Of a DNA stretch of 64,000 bases, positions 1 to 8,611 are shown piece after piece (the first letter of the stretch is position 1; each line of letters starts with the position of its first letter). The notes beneath the pieces were generated by a model. That model was given only the letters and a program-made list of their open reading frames with translations, was not told the origin of the DNA and did not search any database. A program made the translations under genes and the position numbers. Origin of the DNA: Pseudonocardia sp. HH130629-09 (GTDB taxonomy: Bacteria > Actinomycetota > Actinomycetes > Mycobacteriales > Pseudonocardiaceae); contig NZ_CP011868.1 of the NCBI RefSeq assembly GCF_001294645.1, forward strand, positions 2,976,001-3,040,000. Direction: 5' to 3'.

Positions 1-258
1 ACGGGTCGGGATCTCCGCACGTCAGCGACCCGCGCCGACGGGAGGGACGCTCCACACACGGCGTCTGCGGAGCCCTGATGGTCCGAACGGGTGTGAGCAC
101 CGGCATGGCCCCGCCCGCGCCCGAGGGACGACAAGGGGCCGTCTCCGGCCGACCGGCGGCGGGTGACCCACGATCGCGGGCACGAGTCGGCACCGTACCG
201 GGTACCGGGCCCGGCGCGACGCCCCCGGGGGACGGTCGCGCCGGGCGCGGGAGGAGGG
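1..258. other. Non-coding flank downstream of the SIP/methyltransferase gene
   Basis: I see no convincing gene in this GC-rich stretch. Open frames exist on both strands but resemble nothing I know and run through the flanking gene out of frame. Its only clear structure is the hairpin at 210-245. Its left end is the window edge, so it may belong to a neighbouring gene's flank. Confidence 0.5.
210..245 (-). terminator. Strong GC hairpin, probable terminator of the SIP/methyltransferase gene
   Basis: Perfect 11-bp arms, CCCGGCGCGAC at 210-220 and GTCGCGCCGGG at 235-245, enclose a 14-nt loop that contains the palindrome CCCCCGGGGG. The structure lies about 14 nt beyond the stop codon of the leftward gene. 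There is no clear U-tract, which is common for actinomycete hairpin terminators. The terminator role is inferred from its position and predicted stability. Confidence 0.6.
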
Positions 259-2130
259 TCAGAGTGCGACCGGCTGGAGCGACCGGAGCGTGTCGCCCCA
301 GCCGACGGTCTCGGTGGTGACGGTCCGCAGTCCGGCGTCGGCGACGACGGCCGAGAGCTCCCCGGCCGTCCGGCGGCCGGAGCCGTGCAGGACGAGGGCC
401 AGCAGGTCGTCCTCGGCCTCGTGCTCGTCGAGGTCCTGCTCGTCGAGCACGTCCTCCAGCAGCAGGATCCGCCCGCCGGGGGCCAGGCACTCCCCCGCGC
501 GGCGGAGGATGTGCACGGCCTCCGGGTCGGGGTACTGGCCGAGCACCTTGCCGAACAGGATCGCGTCGGCGGCCGGGACCGGCTCGGCGATGGTCTGCAC
601 GACGACCTCCACGCGGGAGCGGGCACCATCGTCGGGGACGGTGCGCAGCAGCTCGGACCGGGTCCAGTCGGCGTCGGAGGGGCCGGCGACGATCGTGACC
701 CGCGTCCCGGGGCGGCGGGCGACGACGGCGGCCGCGGCGGACACCGCGGCGTCGGCGTGGACGACCAGGTGGTCGACACCCTCCAGGGTTGCGGAGTCCG
801 CCACCGGGGCGGCGATGTAGTCGGCGAACTGCGCGGTGTTGTCCAGGAGCCTGCGGGCGAACTCCTCGTCCCCGCGCAGGCTCGGGTAGTCGCGACCGGT
901 GACCGCCGCGAAGGACTCCCGGCCGGTGCGCACCGCCTGCTCGAGCCCCAGGAACCCCTGCTCGCGGCGGGCGCCGACGCCGTCGCGGCGCACCACGTCG
1001 AGCACGTGGTCCTCGGTCAGGTAGAAGCCGGTGTCGGTCAGCGTGTACCCGCCCTGCTCGTCACGGTCGAGGATCTTGATCGCCACGAGGTACCGCAGCA
1101 GCTTCTCCAGCGCCCGCGGGTCCGCACAGGCCCGTTCGGCGAGTGACTTCGGATCGCGGGTCCCTCCGGCGACGAGCTCGCCGAGGCCGAGGTTTGCGGC
1201 CACCCGGATCGCCAGTGGGGGCAGCAGCTCGGCCTGCTCGTGGAAGGTCTCGAACGCCTCGGCGTTGCGTTCCTCGTCGGTCACCCGGGGGTCGGACTCG
1301 AGGGTGACCACCTCGCCGAGCCTCCAGTAGCCGGTGAAGTCGATCCGGCGCCGGTCCACCCCCGCCGCGACGAGCAGCCGCCGCAGGTCCCGCACGACGG
1401 ACTGCTCCCCCGCCAGCCAGCCGGCGGTGGCCGCGGCGTCCCAACCCGGCCCCTCGGTCACCGTGCGCAGGCACTCGGCCAGCTGGGTCGACGTACCCGG
1501 CCCGGCGCCGTCCCGGACCAGCCAGGTGACCTCGACGCCCGGGTGCTCGCCGAGCGGGACCCGGTGTGCCGTCTCCGCGACCTCGATGAACACGTCCGCC
1601 CGCAGGTCTGCCGGCGCGGTCTCCAGCAGCCGCGAGACGGCGGGCAGCGCGGTGTCGTCCCCGGCGACCAGCAGCCGTTCGGCCGTGGCCGGCAGCGCGA
1701 GCGACGCCGCCGGTCCCGCCACGTGGACCCGGTCCCCCGGCGTCGCGCGGTAGGCCCAGGTGGTCGCGATGCCGACGCCGTGTCGCACGAACTCCACGTC
1801 GAGCTCACCGGCGACGGGGTCGTGGCGGCGGACCGTGTAGACCCGCCAGACCGGCCGGCGTCCCTCGGGCAGCTTGATGCCGCCGTCGCGCAGGATCGGC
1901 AGGACGGGCTCGGTCTCCCCCGGGTAGGGGAAGATCAACCGGAAGTCGTCGTCGAAGCCCGTGCTGGTGAACGCGGGCCAGGCACGCCCCTCGTCGTCGG
2001 TGAACGCCCCGAGCTGCTCCCCGGTGAGGGTCACGCGTCGCAGCGCGGGCGTGACGTCCACGATCCGCGAGACGCTGAGCTCACGCACGGCGATGGGGTA
2101 GACCGAGACGGCACGGTCCTGGTTGGGCAT
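259..2130 (-). CDS. Siderophore-interacting flavoprotein fused to an O-methyltransferase-like domain
   Basis: About 623 residues. The first ~275 form a siderophore-interacting (SIP, FAD-binding 9) module: the flavin-barrel part contains WRVYTVRR, followed by a ferric-reductase-like pyridine-nucleotide part with LLVAGDDTALPAVSRLLE and the family's closing FTGYWR. SIP proteins reduce ferric siderophores with NAD(P)H. Residues ~285-623 look like a plant-type O-methyltransferase (Methyltransf_2): a winged-helix dimerisation part (FHEQAELLPPLAIRVAANLG) and a Rossmann-like part ending LAPGGRILLLEDVLDEQ. The expected glycine-rich SAM motif I is replaced by LVVHADAAVSAAAAV, so SAM binding is doubtful. 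I chose ATG 2130 over the in-frame ATG 2154 because GAGGAG lies just upstream. No operon partner is visible. The fusion is read in one uninterrupted frame. Confidence 0.85.
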   Translation of the reverse strand: MPNQDRAVSVYPIAVRELSVSRIVDVTPALRRVTLTGEQLGAFTDDEGRAWPAFTSTGFDDDFRLIFPYPGETEPVLPILRDGGIKLPEGRRPVWRVYTVRRHDPVAGELDVEFVRHGVGIATTWAYRATPGDRVHVAGPAASLALPATAERLLVAGDDTALPAVSRLLETAPADLRADVFIEVAETAHRVPLGEHPGVEVTWLVRDGAGPGTSTQLAECLRTVTEGPGWDAAATAGWLAGEQSVVRDLRRLLVAAGVDRRRIDFTGYWRLGEVVTLESDPRVTDEERNAEAFETFHEQAELLPPLAIRVAANLGLGELVAGGTRDPKSLAERACADPRALEKLLRYLVAIKILDRDEQGGYTLTDTGFYLTEDHVLDVVRRDGVGARREQGFLGLEQAVRTGRESFAAVTGRDYPSLRGDEEFARRLLDNTAQFADYIAAPVADSATLEGVDHLVVHADAAVSAAAAVVARRPGTRVTIVAGPSDADWTRSELLRTVPDDGARSRVEVVVQTIAEPVPAADAILFGKVLGQYPDPEAVHILRRAGECLAPGGRILLLEDVLDEQDLDEHEAEDDLLALVLHGSGRRTAGELSAVVADAGLRTVTTETVGWGDTLRSLQPVAL

Positions 2131-2314
2131 GGGGGCTTCTCCTCGCACGGGCACAGGGACGGAGCACGGCGATCCGTGGCGTCCGGCCCGGGCGTTTCCG
2201 ACGAACCCACCCTATCGGCCGCGCGGCTCCGCCTGCGACTCTAACCACCGGTGTCCGGGCGGCCGTGAGCTGCCGACACGGCGTCGTCACACGGCCGTAC
2301 CCACCTCCACGATC

Positions 2315-3215
2315 TCAGGTGGGACGCGGGTAGTACGCCCACCCCTTGGCAAGCCGTCGGGCCGTCCGACTGATGCCCAGCATGCGGAACTCGACGGACT
2401 CGGCCCCGGCCCCGGCCTGCACCCGGATCGGCATGACGCCGGAGGGGTGTCCGATCAGGACGGTGTCGGGCCTGCGTTCCGTCGCGACCTGGTGCACGGT
2501 GATCCCTGGCAGCCGCGACGCCGCGGCGAAGCTGATGGACGCGGTCCCGGCCATGCTCTCGTGCAGACGGTTCATGAACATCAGTCGGGCCCGCAGGTCC
2601 ATGTCGTCGGAGTCGACGGCCTGTCCGTTGAGTGTGCTGTAGCCCCCCCGGCAGAGCCACGGCCCCGACCATCGGGATCGCCGGAACCTCGGTGTCCACC
2701 TGCCTCCACTCCTGGCACAGGCCGAGTCGGACGCAGACCTTGCCCCGGATCTCCCGGATGGCGGACACGAGCTCCGATCGGCCGTTGAGCTCGAGACCCT
2801 CGCTCCCGGTGAGACCCAGATCCGCCGCGGCGACCCAGGCGATCGGATTCCGGCATCGACGACCGACAGCCGGACCGTTCGCCCGTCCTCGAGCTCGACG
2901 GTGTCGAGTGGGTTCCCGGTGGGGAGAAGCCGGCCGGTGACGGCTCCGACCGTTCCCGACCAGTCCATGACGATCTCGGCGCCCGTGCCCGGCACCCCGG
3001 GGATCGCGAAGTCACCGTCCACCCGGGCGGCACCGTCGCGGACCGGGACGTGCGCCACGAGGACTTTGTCGGTGTTGGTGTTGCGGATCCGGACGACGGT
3101 CGTTCCCTCCTCGACCGGGACGAGCTTCTCGTCCACGGCGAACGGTCCGACGCCGGAGGAGATGTTGCCGCAGTTGCCGTTGTAGCTCACCAGACCGGTC
3201 TCGATGTCGACCTGC
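2315..3215 (-). pseudogene. PrpF/GalD-type isomerase remnant (N-terminus lost, frameshifted)
   Basis: The strand reads QVDIETGLVSYNGNCGN, then VGPFAVDE and GNPLDTVELEDG, typical of the PrpF family (2-methylaconitate isomerase, 4-oxalomesaconate tautomerase), which isomerises double bonds in unsaturated tricarboxylates. The frame breaks near 2850, runs in another frame (VSAIREIRGKVCVRLGLC), and returns near 2640 with LRARLMFMNRLHESMAG and the C-terminal HPSGVMPIRV. The N-terminal third is missing: upstream, at about 3215, the sequence becomes the membrane part of an MFS transporter. I read this as a deletion joining two leftward genes, with later indels. Assignment within the PrpF family (isomerase versus tautomerase) is not possible. 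Confidence 0.75.
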
Positions 3216-3907
3216 TGGCAGAGCCGGTGAGCCCGAGAGTGAGCGCTGTGAGCCCGGCGATGCTGAGCACGCCACCGACCACGTCGATGCGTCCTCGCCT
3301 CGGGCGTCGGCAGTCAGTGAGAGAAGCAGACCGAGACCGGCGACGACGGCGATGGGAACGTTGATGAGCAGCGCCCAGCGCCACTCCCACGAATCGGTGA
3401 GGATGCCACCGAGGAGCACACCGATCCCAGAACCTGCGCCCATGATCGTCCCGAAGACGCCGAACGCCCTGACCCGGTCCTGTCCGTCGGGGAAGGTCAC
3501 CGACAGCAGAGCCAGCGCCGACGGGGTGACGAGGGCACCGAACAGTCCCTGCACCGCGCGGGCGGCGATCAACATCTTCCCCGAGAGATCTCCCCCGAGA
3601 GGGCAAGCCCACCCACGATGGAGGCGAGGGTGAACCCTGCCAGTCCGATCAGCAGGGCGCGGCGCCTGCCGATCGCGTCCGAGACGCGCCCGCCGAGGAG
3701 CAGCATCGAACCGAAGGCGAGCACGTAGACGGGGAGAACCCACTGACGCTGCACATCGGACAGTCCGAGGTCGGTCTGGGCCGAGGGCACAGCGATGTTC
3801 ATGACCGTGCCGTCGACGACCATCATCAGCTGCATGGCCGACGCCCATCCCAGCGCCCACCAGCGTGCGGTCGGTGCGCTCCTCCTCGACATCGCCTGAT
3901 CCGGCAT
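3216..3907 (-). pseudogene. Truncated DHA2-type MFS drug exporter
   Basis: The first half of a 14-helix drug/proton antiporter: MQLMMVVDGTVMNIAVPSAQTDLG (helix 1), GGRVSDAIGRRRALLIG (the conserved cytoplasmic loop), then in a second frame VQGLFGALVTPSALALLSVTFP and GVLLGGILTDSWEWRWALLINVP. Two frameshifts break it. One is a 14-bp duplication at 3579-3601, the other lies near 3295. After the helix ending LTALTLGLTG the reading passes into the PrpF remnant. ATG 3907 or 3892 is the likely start. The divergent MarR gene and two palindromes between them suggest it was once the MarR target. Confidence 0.8.
3579..3601. repeat. 14-bp tandem duplication causing a frameshift
   Basis: CCCCGAGAG occurs at 3579-3587 and again at 3593-3601, a 14-bp offset. 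Removing one 14-bp unit restores the MFS reading LALSGKMLIAARAVQG. It is therefore a short tandem duplication inside the dead transporter, rather than a homopolymer miscall. Confidence 0.75.
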
Positions 3908-3924
3908 CTGCGTCGACACTTTCG

Positions 3925-3977
3925 TTGGCTGAACCAATGTTGATTATGCCAACGATACACATCATTGGTGGCGCCAA
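3925..3977. promoter_or_regulatory. Paired TTGG-N5-CCAA palindromes, probable MarR operator
   Basis: TTGGCTGAACCAA (3925-3937) and TTGGTGGCGCCAA (3965-3977) share the form TTGG-N5-CCAA, with centres 40 bp apart (about four helical turns). A GCCAAC half-site sits between them. They lie between the MarR gene and the divergent MFS remnant, the usual place for MarR autoregulation. Binding is inferred. Confidence 0.65.
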
Positions 3978-3998
3978 CAGTCGTGATAGGTTGACGAC

Positions 3999-4469
3999 AT
4001 GCCGGAGGTCTTCGAGGGTGGGAGCAGGTCGCAGCCGGACAGATTGCGCCAGACCCCGAGTTGGCTCATCACCCAGACCGCGACCCTGACCCACCGGCTC
4101 GTCGGCGCAGCCCTCACGGACATCGGCGCGACGCGCTACCAGTACGCGGCCCTCACCGCCGTCGAGGAGTTCGGACCGATCAGCCAGGCAGAGATCGGGA
4201 GGCGGTGCCACATCGACCGCAGCGACGTCGTCGCCACCCTCAACGAGCTCGCCGGCCACGGCCACGTCGACCGCACGCAGGACCCGGCCGACAGACGGCA
4301 GAACCTCATCACCCTCACCCGCGCGGGGCGAGCACGGCTACGGCAGATCACCCAGGCCGTCGACGCGGCGCAGACCTCGCTGCTCGGAGACCTGCCCGAG
4401 GAGCACCGCACCCAACTGGTGGGGACCCTCCAGAGCATCCTCGACCACCACGCGCGTCCATCCGAGTAG
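3999..4469 (+). CDS. MarR-family transcriptional regulator
   Basis: 156 residues. A winged helix-turn-helix sits at about 55-110: ISQAEIGRRCHIDRSDVVATLNELAGHGHVDRTQDPADRRQNLITLT, with the conserved wing motif DPADRR. MarR proteins are dimeric repressors that usually release DNA on binding a small phenolic or drug-like ligand. ATG 3999 follows ATAGG at a good distance. It is divergent from the broken MFS gene and flanked by two matching palindromes, so it probably once repressed that exporter. The gene is intact although its apparent target is dead. Confidence 0.9.
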   Translation: MPEVFEGGSRSQPDRLRQTPSWLITQTATLTHRLVGAALTDIGATRYQYAALTAVEEFGPISQAEIGRRCHIDRSDVVATLNELAGHGHVDRTQDPADRRQNLITLTRAGRARLRQITQAVDAAQTSLLGDLPEEHRTQLVGTLQSILDHHARPSE

Positions 4470-4605
4470 GCGCGGGCGGGTGCGACGGGCGATGGGCCGA
4501 CCCATCCGGGTCCGTGCCGGTGCGCCGCGGTTCAAGCGGTCGGGGCCCCGACCGGAGGGACAGCGCATGACTGGAGCCACCGCACCCACGCACGATGAAC
4601 GGCAG

Positions 4606-5289
4606 TCAGGAGGACCCTGTCGGCTCGCGGTCGGTGGAAGCCGGGCCGAAGGCGCGAAGGAACGTGGTGACGGCGGCCCGCACGACGGCCAACGATCGGC
4701 CGTCGGCCGGGATCCGAGCGCCCTGGGCGAAGTCGAACTCGAGTGGGCCTGCGACCAGCGCAAGGAACTGCTCGGCGGCGACATCCGGGTCCTGAGCGCG
4801 TAGCTCACCGCGCAGCGTCCAGCGCGCAATCTTGTCACCCAGCGCACGCCTGATCGGCGCCTCAGTGGCAGCCGTGACGACATGGTGCAGCTCGGGGAAC
4901 TGCGAACTTTCGGCGCAGGCCAGCCGCCGCAACGCCCACAGCTCAGAGTCGCGCATCGCAGCAGAAAGATCCTCGCCGACACCGAGCAGCGTCGTCTCGA
5001 CATCCCCGACGGAAGAATCCAGCCGCACCCGTACGGCCGACACCGACCGCGCCCCGATCCTCTCCGCCGCCGCCTCGACCGACTCGCGGAACAGGGTGGC
5101 CTTGTCGTTCATGTGGTTGTAGACGGTCGGCTTCGCGACGCCGGCCTCGCTCGCGATCTCCTTCACGCACGCGCTGGCATACCCGAGTCGCGCGAACACG
5201 GAGAACGCCGAGACCAGGATCGCGTTCCGCTTGTCGATCCGGCCTGACATCGGCCGTGCAGTCCGGACGCCCGGTTCGCCTGTGGTCAT
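4606..5289 (-). CDS. TetR-family transcriptional regulator
   Basis: 227 residues. The N-terminal HTH is at about 18-65 (ILVSAFSVFARLGYASACVKEIASEAGVAKPTVYNHMNDKATLF). The C-terminal part (FPELHHVVTAATEAPIRRALGDKIARW, LRAQDPDVAAEQFLALV) resembles the AefR-like TetR C-terminal domain. ATG 5289 and ATG 5250 are both possible, and the HTH only needs the latter. It is divergent from the MFS gene at 5385 with a 95-bp shared promoter region, the classic repressor-exporter arrangement. Confidence 0.9.
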   Translation of the reverse strand: MTTGEPGVRTARPMSGRIDKRNAILVSAFSVFARLGYASACVKEIASEAGVAKPTVYNHMNDKATLFRESVEAAAERIGARSVSAVRVRLDSSVGDVETTLLGVGEDLSAAMRDSELWALRRLACAESSQFPELHHVVTAATEAPIRRALGDKIARWTLRGELRAQDPDVAAEQFLALVAGPLEFDFAQGARIPADGRSLAVVRAAVTTFLRAFGPASTDREPTGSS

Positions 5290-5384
5290 ACCTCGACCAT
5301 ACCCAGCGAGCGACTCTACTAGTCCTACTGGACAGGCTTACTGTACCCATTGGTTCAGATAAACCTACTCGGAGGTGCACCGCG
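5290..5384. promoter_or_regulatory. Shared TetR/MFS promoter region with candidate operator
   Basis: This 95-bp divergent region is less GC-rich than its surroundings. GTCC-TACT-GGAC (5322-5333) is a 12-bp palindrome, and CTACT recurs nearby. A Shine-Dalgarno GGAGGTG at 5371-5377 serves the rightward ATG 5385. TetR binding here is inferred from layout, with the palindrome as the most likely core. Confidence 0.45.
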
Positions 5385-6826
5385 ATGACTCGGTCCGACA
5401 CAGCCCTCGACCCGGAACTCCGCATGGTGATCGTGGCCGTCCTGCTGGGCGGCATCATGGCCATCCTCGACAGCACGATGATCGCCGTCGCCGTGGAGAC
5501 GCTCGGCCGTGCGTTCCAGACGGGCCTGACCACCGTCGGGTGGGTCTCGACCGGTTACCTCCTGGCCCTCGTCGTGACGATCCCGGTCACCGCATGGGCG
5601 GTGAGTCGATTCGGGGCCCGCCGGATGTGGTTCGTCGGACTGGCCGTGTTCCTGCTGGCGTCGCTCGCCTCTGCGCTGGCCTGGGACTTCCCGAGCCTTG
5701 TGATCTTCCGGGTTCTGCAGGGTGTCGGTGCGGGCATCGTCGATCCACTGGTGCTGATCCTGCTGGCCCGCGCTGCCGGACCCGCCCGCGCCGGACGCGT
5801 CATGGGTCTGATGGGTGTCGTCCTGTCCCTCGGTCCGGTCCTCGGCCCGGTACTGGGCGGTCTGGTTCTGGACAGCGCCGGCTGGCGGGCCCTGTTCTTC
5901 ATCAACATCCCGATCGGGGCCGTCGCCGCCGTGCTGTCGTGGCGCCTGATCCAACGGGACGCCCCGGCCGACCTCGGCTCGGCCGGGCGCCTCGACCTCG
6001 TCGGCGTCCTCCTGCTGGTTCCGGGCCTGGCCGGGATGATGCTCGGCTTCACCCAGATCGGAGAGACCACCAACGTCGTGACCTGGCAGGTCCTCGTTCC
6101 CCTCGTGCTTGGAGCGGCACTGATGGGTGGGTACGTCCTGCACGCGGTGCACGCCCGGCGGGTGATGCCGCTGATCGACCTGCGGATGTTCGCGACGACG
6201 GGGTTCTCTCCAGCGTCCTCGTCCAGGGGCTGGTCGGGACCGGGACGTTCAGCGTTCTGTTCGCGCTGCCGCTGTACTACCAGCTCCTCCACGGATTCTC
6301 GCCCTCCACGGCAGGGCTGCTGGTCGCGCCGCTGGGCGCCGGGGCCGCGCTGGCCATGCCGATCGCCGGCCGGCTCAGCGACCGACTCGGCGCGAAGCGC
6401 CTGGTGCAGGGTGGTGGCACGCTCGCGCTGCTGGCCACACTGGCGCTCACCCAGATCGGCGGAGGGCCGGGCATCGGTACCGCGATCGCCGCAGGAGTCG
6501 CCGCGTTCGCCGTGGGCGTGGGTCTCGGGTTCGTCGGTGCACCGACGATCGGGTCGCTCTACCGGATCCTCCCGCCCCAGCAGGTGCCCCACGGAAGCTC
6601 GGTGCTCTACACCCTCAACCAGCTGGGCGCCGGGATCGGGATCGCAACCGTCGCAGTACTCGTCTCGACGGCGGGGGCGAACGACCCGCTCACCGGCCTG
6701 CACACGCTGTACTGGTTCGCCTCCGCCGCCATTGTGATCATCCTGATCTGCAGCCCACGTCTTCCTGGCCGGCCCATCTCGGTCAGTGAGGGGTCCACTG
6801 AGACCGCTGCGGGGCCCGCGGCGTGA
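5385..6826 (+). pseudogene. DHA2-family MFS exporter, single frameshift
   Basis: A 14-helix drug/proton antiporter of about 480 residues. The start ATG 5385 has a good ribosome-binding site. Helix 1 carries MAILDSTMIAVAVETLG and loop 2-3 GARRMW. The motif C helix reads VLSLGPVLGPVLGGLV. Near 6205-6213 one base is missing: the reading passes from FATTGFS to SVLVQGLVGTGTFSVLFALPLYYQLL, and the second half is complete to the stop at 6826 (IVIILICSPRLPG). The frameshift is in a TCTCC stretch and could be a sequencing error. If real, the exporter is dead. Its partner is the divergent TetR gene. Confidence 0.8.
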
Positions 6827-7138
6827 GCGCGGACGTCCTCAGACCGTGCTCACTCATTCTCCCGGTTGCGCTTCCGAGTGGTGGGCGGGACAGGTGGCCA
6901 GGACTCGCAATGTGGTCATAGCCTCGTGCTCCCACTCGGTCCGGCAGGCAGGCCGGCCCACACCTCACCCCGTGCCGGTCCGCCGAACCGGTGCAGCCGG
7001 ACTGCCTTCATCGTCGTCGGGCTGGTCATGTGCGCGTTCTCCGTCAACTGGATACCGTTGAGGCGAACCACCGATCCGTTTTTCTGGTTCACCGATCCGC
7101 TTATGTGGACCAGTGAACCACATGAGTCGAGGAACCCC
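6827..7138. other. Intergenic region between MFS and TetR genes
   Basis: About 310 bp without a recognisable gene on either strand. The left two-thirds shows nothing I can name. The right end holds the TGGTTC/GAACCA operator cluster at 7065-7120 and the promoter of the TetR gene. Confidence 0.5.
7065..7120 (+). promoter_or_regulatory. Operator cluster upstream of TetR gene
   Basis: Three half-sites alternate in orientation: GAACCA (7065-7070), TGGTTCAC (7085-7092) and GTGAACCA (7113-7120). The last two form a perfect 8-bp inverted repeat. CACCGATCCG-like direct repeats (CCGATCCG at about 7071 and 7093) are interleaved. They sit 20-75 bp upstream of the TetR start, so autoregulation is likely. 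This is inference from symmetry and position. Confidence 0.6.
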
Positions 7139-7693
7139 ATGCGCGCCGATGCCCGAGCCAACCGTGAGCGGCTGCTCGCCGTCGCGGGTCCGGTACTCAC
7201 CACGGAGGGCGTCGGCACCTCGATGCGTGACATCGCCCGGCGTGCCGACGTCGGGCTGGCGACCCTCCTGCGACACTTCCCCACCCGCGAAGCGCTGCTG
7301 GAGGCGCTGCTCGGGACGAGCTTCGACGCGCGCACCGGCCGGGCCGACGAGCTCACGGAGCGACACTCGCCGTACGAGGCACTGCGGCGGTGGCTGCGGG
7401 AGTTCGTCGCGTTCACGACGCGCTACCGCGGCCTGCTGTCCGCCATGGTCACCGCCATCGAGGACAACGACTCGGCACTGCACACGTCCTGCGTCGCACT
7501 CCGGGCGGCAGGCGCGGAGCTGCTCGCTCGGGCCCAGGAGGTCGGCGCCGCACGTACCGACATCGACGGCGCCGATCTGTTCGCCCTCGTCTCGGCACTG
7601 GCCTGGCTCGGTGACCAGCCCGAGTTCGCCCCCCGCGCCGAGCGATTGTCCGAGTTGGTCATGGACGCGCTCACGACGCCGGCAGCCGGCTGA
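7139..7693 (+). CDS. TetR-family transcriptional regulator
   Basis: 184 residues. The HTH reads VGTSMRDIARRADVGLATLLRHFPTREALLEALL (about 22-55). The rest (FVAFTTRYRGLLSAMVTAIEDNDSALHTSC) is the all-helical ligand domain of the subfamily that usually sits beside short-chain dehydrogenases. I chose ATG 7139 because GAGGA precedes it and because the arm MRADARANRERLL is standard; an open frame extends further upstream. No obvious target gene adjoins it, so it may be an orphan whose partner was lost. Confidence 0.88.
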   Translation: MRADARANRERLLAVAGPVLTTEGVGTSMRDIARRADVGLATLLRHFPTREALLEALLGTSFDARTGRADELTERHSPYEALRRWLREFVAFTTRYRGLLSAMVTAIEDNDSALHTSCVALRAAGAELLARAQEVGAARTDIDGADLFALVSALAWLGDQPEFAPRAERLSELVMDALTTPAAG

Positions 7694-7879
7694 CACCGGC
7701 TGTTCTCGCTCGGACGGCGGCGCCGGAAGTGTGGTCGGAGGTGAACGCCTCGCCGAAGAAGGGCGCAGCACCAGCTGATCCTCGCGGCGGAAGGGCGTCC
7801 CGACCAGTGACGCCGTGTCACATCCTTGACTGACACCTCGTGACTGCCGAGATGCGCCTGGCCGCGCTGTGCTGGTGCC

Positions 7880-8611
7880 ATGAAGCATTCGACCGTCGTC
7901 ACGCCCACCTCGAAGCCCCCCACCGACGGCTCCTTCCTCCGGAGAACGGAGGGGGACCAGCGCGGGCTCGTCGGTTGGGGCGAGATCGTCGCGGGCCTGG
8001 TGCTCATGGGGATCGCGGTCTACCGCATCCCGATCGCGCTGGAGCCGCAGGCCGCCGCGCTGGGACCGTGGTACGACCCGATCCTGCTGGCGCTGCCCGC
8101 CCTCGCCGCGCTGAGCGGCTTCTTCGCGGCAGCCCGGACCCGGCTCCGCGACCTCGGCGCCGTCGGGATCCGCCGGGCCTCGGGACCCGCGCTGCTGGCC
8201 GGGGCCGGGCTGGGGGTCGTCGCCCTCGGGGTGACCGCGGCCGCGACCCTCGGCCTGGAACGCCTGGGGGTGCCGACGGGGACCGCCACGCCGAACACGA
8301 CGGTCCTGGGCCTGGTGATCCTGGGCCTGGTGCTGCCACTGACCTGGGAGCTGCTGTTCCGCGGGGTGGTGACCACGGCCCTGCTGCGACACGGCGCGGT
8401 CGTCGGCGTGCCGGGCAGCGCGGTGTTCTCCGCCGCCGCGGCGCTGCTGGTCCACTACTTCCTCCCGACGGCCTCGGTCGGGGTCGTGTCCGCGGTCTTC
8501 GTCGGCCTGATCGCCGCGGTCCTGCTGCGGCGCACCGGGTCCGTGTGGCCCGGCGTCGTCGCCCACGTGGTGTGCCACTCGCTCGCGCTCGGTCTGGTGG
8601 TGCTGTCGTGA
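7880..8611 (+). CDS. CPBP-like intramembrane protein with altered first glutamate
   Basis: 243 residues with about six to eight hydrophobic helices. It resembles the CPBP/Abi family of intramembrane proteases (type II CAAX-processing related). The normal motif 1, EExxxR, appears here as WELLFRG, so the first glutamate is Trp. Motif 2 is loosely FSAAAALLVH, and motif 3 is HVVCH. Loss of that glutamate, normally important for catalysis, suggests changed or lost activity. Its stop overlaps the GTG of the next lipoprotein gene (GTGA, 8608-8611), so the two are translationally coupled. No strong Shine-Dalgarno precedes ATG 7880. Confidence 0.75.
   Translation: MKHSTVVTPTSKPPTDGSFLRRTEGDQRGLVGWGEIVAGLVLMGIAVYRIPIALEPQAAALGPWYDPILLALPALAALSGFFAAARTRLRDLGAVGIRRASGPALLAGAGLGVVALGVTAAATLGLERLGVPTGTATPNTTVLGLVILGLVLPLTWELLFRGVVTTALLRHGAVVGVPGSAVFSAAAALLVHYFLPTASVGVVSAVFVGLIAAVLLRRTGSVWPGVVAHVVCHSLALGLVVLS

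Noticed and set aside
163..1146. Long rightward open frame opposite the SIP/methyltransferase gene
   Set aside because: It is the low-complexity, Gly/Val/Arg-rich antisense of a clearly conserved gene. Such frames are expected at this GC content and show no family motifs.
7805..7860. Possible fourth MerR-type promoter before the first CPBP gene (TTGACT with GTGAC-N5-GTCAC nearby)
   Set aside because: The 5-bp arms lie upstream of the -35 rather than in the spacer, and the putative -10 is poor. It does not share the dyad register of the other three.
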